DNA of 5,314 nucleotides from Synechococcus sp. CO36386bin_37 (GCA_011525445.1 WTGE01000476.1:1-5314), one strand, 5' to 3'; counted from the stretch's first letter, positions 1 through 5,314 are shown. Program-made: numbers and translations. Notes: generated by a model not told the origin, from the sequence alone.

Positions 1-48
1 GATTGCTGATTGCGCGTCTACGGCTCTTCAGTTTCTTTCTCTGATTTC

Positions 49-54
49 TATAAT
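49..54 (+). promoter_or_regulatory. Possible -10 hexamer (TATAAT)
   Basis: A perfect TATAAT sits in AT-rich spacer DNA. There is no convincing -35 element 16 to 18 bases upstream and no extended -10 TG. No plus-strand gene follows for about 850 bases, so if it is active it would make an untranslated RNA. A chance match is a real possibility. Confidence 0.2.
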
Positions 55-76
55 TGACCTAAGTTCATTTGTTGTG

Positions 77-137
77 TTCAACCTTTGAGGCGTTGTGGCT
101 GGTAGGACGTCATTGGGTTGAAGCGATAAGGGTTGAA
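77..137. repeat. Three copies of GGTTGAA, one inverted
   Basis: TTCAACC at 77-83 is the reverse complement of GGTTGAA at 116-122 and 131-137. The two direct copies are part of GGGTTGAA and are 15 bases apart start to start, so they lie on similar faces of the helix. This could be a cluster of binding half-sites. I do not recognise a regulator for it. Confidence 0.3.
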
Positions 138-316
138 ACTGTAGTTCACTGTTTTGTTGTTAAAGTTTAGATGTCAATAATTAACCTGTCAAATTTAGTC
201 TTATGAGCTTAAAAAAATGATTGGTTTAGGCCCCGACGAGCGAGGATTTCGTTCAAGCTGTTTAAGGGGCTGAGGGGTGAATCTTGCGCTTGAAGGTGTT
301 GCCAGAAGGGTTCAAT

Positions 317-359
317 CTGAGTGGACCATCCATCGATCATTGAATGGATGTGAACTCAG
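317..359. other. Stem-loop downstream of the 79-residue gene
   Basis: CTGAGT at 317-322 pairs with ACTCAG at 354-359, and inside it CATCCAT at 327-333 pairs with ATGGATG at 344-350, leaving a small internal loop and a 10-base apical loop. That is 13 base pairs. It begins 24 bases beyond the stop codon of the minus-strand gene at 384-623, where a 3'-end structure would be expected. No T-run follows on either strand, so it is not a textbook intrinsic terminator; it could stabilise an mRNA 3' end. Confidence 0.35.
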
Positions 360-383
360 TGAGCTGATGTCGATTGGATGAGC

Positions 384-623
384 TTAATCCTCTTTTGCTG
401 CCAGCTCGATTAAGGCGGTGAGACGTTCCACAATCGTATCCCGTACTTCCGGGTCCCCCACGAGTGTTAATTCACCTGTTTTAGGCCACCAATTCAGTTT
501 CAGGTTGCTCACCCCGTCTTCAAAGATGGCCATTTGGAATGCGCCTTTGTCCTGCCAGCGACAAGGCACTCCTAGCTGAGTGACGATTGTTTGGAGTGCT
601 TCATGACTGCCAGTGAATTTCAT
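384..623 (-). CDS. Small hypothetical protein, 79 residues
   Basis: Function unknown. The protein is short, soluble and mildly acidic, with no signal peptide or membrane segment. It opens with a likely helix (residues 5-17), followed by strands around 28-46 and a final helix 58-76. The most distinctive part is N44-W45-W46-P47-x-T49-G50 followed by L-x-L-x-G56, a strand-turn-strand pattern that, from memory, recurs in other small cyanobacterial and phage proteins of unknown function. The ATG at 621-623 is the only reasonable start; no clear ribosome-binding site precedes it, which is common in cyanobacteria. It is divergent from the EF-hand/arginase gene and shares the 624-906 region with it. 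Its composition fits a real gene and no overlapping frame competes. A role linked to the neighbouring operon cannot be claimed. Confidence 0.75.
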   Translation of the reverse strand: MKFTGSHEALQTIVTQLGVPCRWQDKGAFQMAIFEDGVSNLKLNWWPKTGELTLVGDPEVRDTIVERLTALIELAAKED

Positions 624-770
624 TGGGTCCGTTCGATGTCTGAAAACTCAATCAAAACTTAAACCGCCGGCTTTTTCCAAGCAGCATTGGTTGATCTAAG
701 GCTGATGGTGAGCCGCTTTCTCGATCTCACCCCGTTTTGATGAACCGTGAGCTATGAACAGTCCGCTTGT

Positions 771-784
771 GTGCTGATGTCTAC
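771..784 (+). promoter_or_regulatory. Candidate NtcA-like site (GTG-N8-TAC)
   Basis: GTG at 771-773, eight bases, then TAC at 782-784 matches five of six positions of the NtcA consensus GTA-N8-TAC. NtcA is the global nitrogen regulator of cyanobacteria, and an arginine/urea operon would be a sensible target. Against it, no TAnnnT -10 box sits about 22 bases downstream, and degenerate matches occur often by chance. Confidence 0.2.
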
Positions 785-891
785 ATTCTCACGATAGACA
801 GACGACTTTTTGCTCATTGTTTGTTTCTTGGAAAGGCTTCCCTTGGATGACCTTGGCCTTGAAGCTGGCTTCGAGCGGGTGTCGTTGTTTG

Positions 892-895
892 AGGA
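892..895 (+). promoter_or_regulatory. Ribosome-binding site deciding the start at 907
   Basis: AGGA, within GAGGAAA, lies 11 bases before the ATG at 907. It supports that ATG over the upstream in-frame TTG at 817 and ATG at 847, although GGAAAGG at 830-836 could serve the latter. The spacing is slightly long. Confidence 0.5.
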
Positions 896-906
896 AATGC
901 TTCTTC

Positions 907-2412
907 ATGTCGGATATTTCATTTCAGGACGAGCTCTCGTCTTTGTATGCGCTTTTTGACGTGAATGGTGATGGGTTCATTACCGCGTTGGAGCTGGAGC
1001 ACGTTCTCTCGTTGATGTCGGTTCTCATTGCACCTGCGGAAGCGAATGCCTTGCGTCGGCTGACGACAGATCAAGGGGTGGTGAGCCGAGAGACGTTTTT
1101 GCTCTGGGCTCAACAACAACCTGGTCTGGGCACCCACCAACTCCTGCGGGATCTTTTTCAGCTGTTGGATGTCGATCACAACCAGGGGTTGAGCGGGGGG
1201 GAGCTCTCTGTGATGTTGTCGTTGCTGAATGGATCGGATGGACCTGCGGATTCGCAAGCCTTGTTGAAGCGTTTGGACCGTGATCGCGATGGCCGGATCA
1301 GTCTCGCTGAGTTTCTGAACCTGATGGATGAGGTTGATTGTCTGAATTGTTCCTTGGCAGATCTGAAACGTCTCAAGAAAAATTTGGTTCAGATCATCAG
1401 CGCATCCCACTTCGATGCTGTGACTTTGGTGGAGGTGGATTGCGATCTTGGAGCAGGCAAGCCTGGTGCGGGGGCTGGCATCGAATTATTGAAAAATGCA
1501 ATCCAGCGTCAGAAGGATCTGCGCAGAATGAGTGAAAGTCTGATTGTTGAGATTCAAGGGGATCCAGCAACATCAGCTCGTGCCGATGTTGCTGGAAGCA
1601 GTACGTCTACCCCGCACGCCCGACATATCGAAACAATCTCCAGGGTGATGCGCGATGCGGCTGCGTTGATTGCCGACACTCTTGAGCAAGGCCGCTTCCC
1701 GCTGGTGTTGGCAGGTGATCATTCCACCGCTGCTGCCACGATCTCCGGAATTCGACGTGCTTATCCACAACAGCGCATCGGGGTGATTTGGATCGACGCC
1801 CATGCCGATATTCACTCGCCCTTCACGACTCCTTCCGGAAACATGCATGGGATGCCGTTAGCCATTGCGGCTCGCCACGACAATCTTTCGGAAGCGATCA
1901 ATGATCCTGATGCGCTGACGCGATCCCTCTGGAGTGATCTTCAGCGGCTCCACGGCTCCAACTCTCCAGCGATCTCTTTGCGGGACCTGGTTTATGTCGC
2001 CGTACGAGATACCGAGGATGCAGAGGATCGGACCTTGGCGAACTATTCAATACCAGTGATCACCACTGCGGAATTGCGCGGTGAGGGAGCCGTGCAGGCA
2101 GCCAACCGCTGCCTTGCTCATCTCTCGGACGTGGATCTGATCTACGTGACCTTTGATGTGGATTCATTGGATTCAACTATCTGCAAGGGCACAGGCACTC
2201 CTGTCCCGGGAGGGCTCTGGGTGCATGAGGCCATCCTGTTGCTGCGCACTCTGCTGGCTGATCCCCGCGTTTGTTGCTGGGAAATCTGTGAAATCAACCC
2301 CCATCTTGATGAGCTCAACACCTTGGCGGAATTGTCCCTCGCTATTTTCCGCGCTGGACTGGAGGTTCTCGCACAGCGGTTAACGACCTCGACCAACTCC
2401 CATGACAGGTGA
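907..2412 (+). CDS. EF-hand / arginase-type ureohydrolase fusion
   Basis: Predicted cytosolic Mn-dependent ureohydrolase, most likely arginase (arginine to ornithine plus urea), with an N-terminal calcium-binding module; 501 residues against roughly 300 for a plain arginase. Residues 1-145 form four EF-hands: canonical loop 18-29 (DVNGDGFITALE), a degenerate hand near 49-66, near-canonical loop 88-99 (Gln at the usual Gly position) and canonical loop 124-135. The ureohydrolase domain spans about 170-490, with metal ligands H272 in GDHS, D297/H299/D301 in DAHAD, and D417/D419 in DVDSLD. SGNMHG (310-315) resembles the arginase substrate loop SGNLHG rather than the agmatinase form, and GTGTPVPGG (428-436) and EINP (462-465, the arginase Glu277 region) agree. 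The start at 907 places EF-hand sequence right at the N-terminus; in-frame starts at 817 and 847 would add a Cys-rich leader. It overlaps the urea transporter gene. Agmatinase or guanidinase activity is not excluded. Calcium control is inferred. Confidence 0.9.
   Translation: MSDISFQDELSSLYALFDVNGDGFITALELEHVLSLMSVLIAPAEANALRRLTTDQGVVSRETFLLWAQQQPGLGTHQLLRDLFQLLDVDHNQGLSGGELSVMLSLLNGSDGPADSQALLKRLDRDRDGRISLAEFLNLMDEVDCLNCSLADLKRLKKNLVQIISASHFDAVTLVEVDCDLGAGKPGAGAGIELLKNAIQRQKDLRRMSESLIVEIQGDPATSARADVAGSSTSTPHARHIETISRVMRDAAALIADTLEQGRFPLVLAGDHSTAAATISGIRRAYPQQRIGVIWIDAHADIHSPFTTPSGNMHGMPLAIAARHDNLSEAINDPDALTRSLWSDLQRLHGSNSPAISLRDLVYVAVRDTEDAEDRTLANYSIPVITTAELRGEGAVQAANRCLAHLSDVDLIYVTFDVDSLDSTICKGTGTPVPGGLWVHEAILLLRTLLADPRVCCWEICEINPHLDELNTLAELSLAIFRAGLEVLAQRLTTSTNSHDR
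2402..2412 (+). promoter_or_regulatory. Overlapping stop/start, likely translational coupling
   Basis: The transporter ATG (2402-2404) lies inside the last codons of the ureohydrolase gene, whose TGA is at 2410-2412. No separate ribosome-binding site is visible before the ATG. Reinitiation by ribosomes finishing the first gene would keep enzyme and channel in a linked ratio. Confidence 0.6.
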
Positions 2413-3994
2413 ATCGTCCTCGATTTACGAGCAGCTGCAGAATCTTTTGCCGCCTCTCTCAACGCGGCCCAAGCGTGGTTGGCTGGCTGAATCCCGATAC
2501 CCAAATGGCCTCTGGGGCAGTGGTTTTCGTAGTTTTTCCCAGGTAATTTTCATCAACCATCCGCTCAGCGGTGCGTTGTTGTTGTGGGCCTTTCTGCTCG
2601 AATCCCCTTGGATGGCCTTGCTGGCGATGTTGGGAATGATCGCCGCCAATCTCGCGTCTCGTGTTCTACACCTCGACCCTGGCTTGCGTGATCAGGGAAT
2701 CCATGGTTTCAACGGTGCCCTTGTGGGCTGTGCAGCTGGCGTGTTGTTGGATGCAGACGTGAGCTGGTTCGCTGGGCTTCTCATCTTTCTGGTGCCGCTC
2801 GGGGGAGCAATCACTGCTTGGTTGCTCCAGATCTGGAGCATGCTCTTCCATCGTCGCGGCGATCCTCCTGCACTCACGTTGCCCTTTTGCCTCATCACCT
2901 GGGGCTTACTTCTGGTAGTCGGTCCCTCTGTCCCGGATTCCATCGAAACGGCGCAATCCGTTGTTGAAAGCAGTGCTCTGCCTGCGCTTTTCCTCGGCGT
3001 GCCCCATAGCTTTGGGCAGGTGTTTCTGTGCGCGAATCTGGCGAGTGGCTGGCTAGTGCTTTTGGCTGTGGTCTTGGCCAGTCCGTTGGCTGCTGCTCTT
3101 GGCGTTCTGGGTGCCCTGGCGGCCATGGTCACTGTCCTGGCCATCGGAGTTGAGGCAGCGGATGTGGCTCAGGGCCTCTGGGGATACAACGGTCTGCTGG
3201 TGGCCATCGCTCTTGGGGGCATCTTTCATGCTCCTGGCCCAAGAAGCCTGATGATTGCTCTTGTCGGTGCTGGTCTTTCCACTCTGTTGCAGTTTTTGCA
3301 AGGGGCTTTGGTCCCGACGCTCCCGCCCCTGACGGTCAGCTTTGTTCTGACCACCTGGATGTTGCAACGCCTGGTGGGGCGTCTGTTGCCGGCCTTGATT
3401 CCAGTCTCTCTGCATGCGGTTGTCACACCTGAAGAGCATCGTCATCGATTCCGCATTGCCAGTGAGCTGCTGGGCACGTTCCGCAGTCACTTGCGCCATC
3501 GCATCTCTGGCACTTTGCCGAAGCGGGGAAAGGTTCCTCTCGCACCGCCGATGCAAACGCAGACGCAGGAACTGTTCCAAAAACTCGATCACAATCATGA
3601 TGGAATTCTCAGCCTGGACGAGCTTGCTGCTGCCTTGCTGCCAACCCGTTCCAACGATCAGAACGCGGTGATGGCTTCGTCCTCGCTCAAACGTCAGTTG
3701 GCCGCCACCATGGATGCAATGGATCTGGATGGTGATGGTCGGATTGATGCTTGCGAATTCGGCCAGATGATTCAGCAACTCCAGCGGCTTCGGGAGGGGG
3801 AAGAGCGCTTGCTGCTGTATTTGATGCCCGCTGATGCTGATGGTGACGATCGCCTCGATCAGCAGGAACTGGCTCTCCTGCTACGGAGCATTGGTCAACC
3901 ACCACTCAGTGCGGAGGAAGAGCGCTTTGTGTTCTCAGATCATCCGCAGGGGTTGAGTTGGCGCAGTTTTGTGGATCGCTTGCTGTTGACCTGA
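2402..3994 (+). CDS. Urea transporter (UT family) with C-terminal EF-hand module
   Basis: Predicted inner-membrane urea channel of the UT family (mammalian UT-B, bacterial dvUT and ApUT), passive and trimeric in known members. Two homologous halves are visible: about 40-178 with Q47 in SQVIFINHPLSG, GIHGFNGALVG (99-109) and PPALTLPF (155-162); and 200-335 with Q206 in GQVFLCANLASG, GLWGYNGLLVA (258-268) and PPLTVSF (308-314). Q47, Q206, T159 and T311 fit the positions of the UT-B selectivity-filter residues. Helices fill about 45-335. A basic linker (340-380) leads to an EF-hand module absent from ordinary UT proteins of about 335 residues: canonical loops 396-407 and 441-452, near-canonical 478-489 (Asp at the Gly position) and a degenerate hand at 502-526. 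Both UT termini are cytosolic in known structures, so the module should sense cytosolic calcium. It follows the arginase-type gene with an 11-base overlap. Direction of urea flow depends on the gradient; calcium gating is inferred. Confidence 0.92.
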   Translation: MTGESSSIYEQLQNLLPPLSTRPKRGWLAESRYPNGLWGSGFRSFSQVIFINHPLSGALLLWAFLLESPWMALLAMLGMIAANLASRVLHLDPGLRDQGIHGFNGALVGCAAGVLLDADVSWFAGLLIFLVPLGGAITAWLLQIWSMLFHRRGDPPALTLPFCLITWGLLLVVGPSVPDSIETAQSVVESSALPALFLGVPHSFGQVFLCANLASGWLVLLAVVLASPLAAALGVLGALAAMVTVLAIGVEAADVAQGLWGYNGLLVAIALGGIFHAPGPRSLMIALVGAGLSTLLQFLQGALVPTLPPLTVSFVLTTWMLQRLVGRLLPALIPVSLHAVVTPEEHRHRFRIASELLGTFRSHLRHRISGTLPKRGKVPLAPPMQTQTQELFQKLDHNHDGILSLDELAAALLPTRSNDQNAVMASSSLKRQLAATMDAMDLDGDGRIDACEFGQMIQQLQRLREGEERLLLYLMPADADGDDRLDQQELALLLRSIGQPPLSAEEERFVFSDHPQGLSWRSFVDRLLLT

Positions 3995-4891
3995 TCAAGA
4001 GTCGGGTGAGAGCCCTTGGTGTGTCACGGCAATCAACTCAGCTGCGCTGTTGTATTCCGCAGTGATGGTCTGCAATTCATCAGCATTCACCATCCAGATC
4101 ACTTGAATCGCAAAGGGTTGGCCTGCAACGAGTTGCTCAGGGCAACGCAGAATGATGCCGTCTGGAAAGAAATGGTTCGCTTGGTTCGTTTCACTCCGCT
4201 GCCAGGTGGACTGTGCGATGGGAACACGGGATAGATCCTGGCGAATCTGAGCCGCTTTCCCTTGCCATTGCCCCTCGGGGATCCATGGATCTACTTGGAC
4301 AAGAGCGGTTGTCCAGGGATTGTTCGCGGGTTTTCCCCGCTGTTCACGGATACTGGTTGTGCGGATCAGTTGTCCATTAGTTCCATACAGCACTCCAACG
4401 CTGTGTCGGATATCTCCATCCACGAGAAACAGCTCAAATGGCGCGATCTTGTCGCGTTGAAGATGGGGAATAAGCCATGCTGCAGCACCATTGTCGAGTG
4501 CCAGACCACGCATCGATTCGCTGGCTGGATGGGCAAATCCATTGATCTGACTGTGATCATCGATGTTGAAACTCCATTCCTTGCGGATGGCATGCCCATC
4601 GGCGTAGAGATAGCGATTGACATGAACCACCTCTGTCTGTGCGGAATCTGCTGTGAACCGGCGCGAGCTTGCAAAGGTTTCCTTCACATCACCTGAGGGC
4701 GTGTAGCGGGTCCAGGTTCCTGTCCATTCCCCCAGGTGATTCCGCCAGAAACTGTGCCAGTTGCGGTTTGATCGCGTTTCTGCGGGGGTGAGGTGTTCGA
4801 GTCCTTGACTGTGAGTATGGCCCGAACTGGGTTCCATGACGGCTGCACCGAGCCAGATCACACCAGTTCCCAGAATTGCTCGCCAACCCAC
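3995..4891 (-). CDS. DUF3598-like (calycin/lipocalin-type) protein
   Basis: Function unknown. The protein resembles the cyanobacterial DUF3598 family, predicted calycin-like beta-barrels. The N-terminal hallmark is W45-x-x-F-W-x-N-H-L-G-E-W-T-G-T-W-T (residues 45-61) followed by PSGDVKETFASSRRF. The C-terminal part (about 240-292) has FFPDGIILRCPEQL, then AGQPFAIQVIWMV, also family-like. The start is uncertain. The GTG at 4889-4891 adds a hydrophobic stretch (AILGTGVIWLGAAV, residues 5-18) that might be a signal peptide, but family members I know of usually lack one; the ATG at 4835-4837 gives a 280-residue cytosolic protein. Neither start has a good ribosome-binding site, and an in-frame TGA lies just upstream of the GTG. 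The stop codon directly abuts that of the converging transporter gene. The amine oxidase gene ends 64 bases upstream on the same strand, so co-transcription is possible. Confidence 0.85.
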   Translation of the reverse strand: MGWRAILGTGVIWLGAAVMEPSSGHTHSQGLEHLTPAETRSNRNWHSFWRNHLGEWTGTWTRYTPSGDVKETFASSRRFTADSAQTEVVHVNRYLYADGHAIRKEWSFNIDDHSQINGFAHPASESMRGLALDNGAAAWLIPHLQRDKIAPFELFLVDGDIRHSVGVLYGTNGQLIRTTSIREQRGKPANNPWTTALVQVDPWIPEGQWQGKAAQIRQDLSRVPIAQSTWQRSETNQANHFFPDGIILRCPEQLVAGQPFAIQVIWMVNADELQTITAEYNSAAELIAVTHQGLSPDS

Positions 4892-4955
4892 GCTGGTTTC
4901 AACCGTTGATCACCATCGTGCCCTTTGTTGGGGCGAGATCATGGGTTTGCTGGCA

Positions 4956-5314
4956 TTATCCAGCGCTCAGGTTGTTCAGCACAGCCATCGCCGTCTGCGA
5001 TCCACTGGCAATTGCACCCTCCATGAAACCTCTCCAGCCATCCCCATGATCCGCAGACGCGAAAAAGAGTTTGCCTTCAGGGAGGGGCAGCGATTCCGCA
5101 AAACGGGTTACGGTGCCAGGCCGATAGCTACACCAACTGCCCTGAGAGAGAGGATCGTTGCCCCAGGGATGAGCGAAGGTGCGAAGAATGCGTAAATTTG
5201 GAAGGAAGTCGTTGCAAGTGCCTTGCCATTCTTCAACGGTTTTATTCAGAGCATCTGGGGCCAGACTGAATCCTGCTAATAAGGATTGATCCGTGCCACG
5301 GTGATACGTAAAGC
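4956..5314 (-). CDS. FAD-dependent amine oxidase family protein, C-terminal part
   Basis: Partial gene: its 5' part lies beyond the right edge and only the last 118 residues plus two bases of a codon are present, ending at TAA (4956-4958). The visible part matches the C-terminal end of flavin-containing amine oxidases: a W-G-N-D-P-L-S-Q-G-S-W-x-x-Y-R-P-G segment, then KLFFASADHGDGWRGFMEGA and IASGSQTA. The ASADHG...GWRGFMEGAIASG stretch corresponds to the FAD-contacting end of the family (usually AGE...G..EGA..SG). Substrate cannot be deduced from this piece: monoamines, polyamines, L-amino acids or a carotenoid/desaturase-like substrate are all possible. An L-amino acid oxidase of Synechococcus that prefers arginine belongs to the same broad family, which would suit the arginase next door, but this is only a suggestion. 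The DUF3598-like gene follows on the same strand after 64 bases. Confidence 0.85.
   Translation of the reverse strand, partial: FTYHRGTDQSLLAGFSLAPDALNKTVEEWQGTCNDFLPNLRILRTFAHPWGNDPLSQGSWCSYRPGTVTRFAESLPLPEGKLFFASADHGDGWRGFMEGAIASGSQTAMAVLNNLSAG

Larger units (their letters stand above)
1..383. other. Intergenic spacer without a supportable gene
   Basis: No reading frame here has a plausible start, length and composition; the short frames opening at 171, 203 and 217 stop after 5 to 18 codons. A frame open from base 2 to a stop near 89 could be the tail of an upstream plus-strand gene, but nothing in it is recognisable. The first ~230 bases are clearly more AT-rich than the genes. Visible elements are a perfect TATAAT at 49-54, three copies of GGTTGAA (one inverted), an A-run at 211-217 and a stem-loop at 317-359. 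I found no tRNA and no match to the conserved ACTCCTCACAC core of the cyanobacterial Yfr1 RNA. Confidence 0.6.
624..906. promoter_or_regulatory. Divergent intergenic region, 79-residue gene / arginase operon
   Basis: This 283-base region must hold the promoters of both the minus-strand small gene and the plus-strand operon. No strong -35/-10 pair stands out in either direction. Visible elements are a GGTGAG/CTCACC inverted repeat (707-712 and 726-731, 13-base loop), an NtcA-like GTG-N8-TAC at 771-784, and the ribosome-binding site before 907. The last 90 bases are open in the frame of the EF-hand/arginase gene from a TTG at 817, but that stretch reads as leader DNA rather than conserved protein. 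Confidence 0.5.

Noticed and set aside
211..270. Possible intrinsic terminator: GCCCC/GGGGC pairing (230-234 with 266-270) and the A-run at 211-217, read on the minus strand
   Set aside because: Only five base pairs close a 31-base loop, and the resulting T-run starts about 13 bases after the stem, too far for a standard terminator.
306..321. TTCAATC resembling a tRNA T-loop
   Set aside because: The flanking bases do not form a T-stem and no anticodon arm or acceptor stem can be drawn around it.
817..906. Thirty-codon N-terminal extension of the EF-hand/arginase gene from a TTG start
   Set aside because: The extension reads as Cys-rich leader without family resemblance. The ATG at 907 has AGGA upstream and starts immediately before the first EF-hand. 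Conservation in orthologues could reopen this.
919..1410. Minus-strand open frame (163 codons) opposite the EF-hand region
   Set aside because: Antisense to well-supported EF-hand loops; Gln- and Arg-rich composition typical of a shadow of coding DNA.
3053..3778. Long minus-strand open frame (241 codons) opposite the transporter gene
   Set aside because: It lies fully antisense to a gene with clear UT and EF-hand motifs, and its product is rich in Gln, Arg, Ser and His with no recognisable domain. It is a shadow frame.
4262..4696. Plus-strand open frame (144 codons) opposite the DUF3598-like gene
   Set aside because: Antisense to a family-like protein, with no domain signal of its own.
4920..4934. 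GCCC/GGGC hairpin between the amine oxidase and DUF3598-like genes
   Set aside because: Four base pairs with no following T-run; too weak to call a terminator.
4836..5195. Plus-strand open frame (119 codons) over the right end
   Set aside because: It is antisense to the amine oxidase C-terminus and the start of the DUF3598-like gene, both recognisable by motif.

Overview
The window looks like a piece of a marine picocyanobacterial chromosome (Synechococcus/Cyanobium type). This is inferred from compact coding, moderate GC in the genes with a more AT-rich spacer at the left end, and a DUF3598-type gene, a family known mainly from cyanobacteria. No rRNA, tRNA, CRISPR array or mobile element is visible.

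Layout: 1-383 is a spacer with no supportable gene but with repeats, a perfect TATAAT and a stem-loop. 384-623 (minus) encodes a small 79-residue protein of unknown function. 624-906 is the divergent promoter region. 907-2412 (plus) encodes a fusion of a four-EF-hand module and an arginase-type ureohydrolase. 2402-3994 (plus) overlaps it by 11 bases and encodes a urea transporter of the UT family with a second four-EF-hand module at its C-terminus. 3995-4891 (minus) encodes a DUF3598-like protein whose stop codon abuts that of the transporter. 4956-5314 (minus) is the 3' end of an FAD-dependent amine oxidase-type gene that runs off the window.

The centre of interest is the two-gene plus-strand operon. 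One protein should release urea from arginine (or another guanidino compound), and the next should conduct urea across the membrane. Each carries its own EF-hand module, N-terminal on the enzyme and C-terminal on the channel, with about three usable calcium loops and one degenerate hand. The simplest reading is a calcium-responsive urea-producing and urea-conducting pair. Enzyme and channel identity are well supported by motifs. Calcium control, physical contact and direction of urea flow are inference. The minus-strand pair at the right end is a separate transcription unit with no demonstrated link, although some cyanobacterial amine oxidase-family enzymes oxidise arginine.
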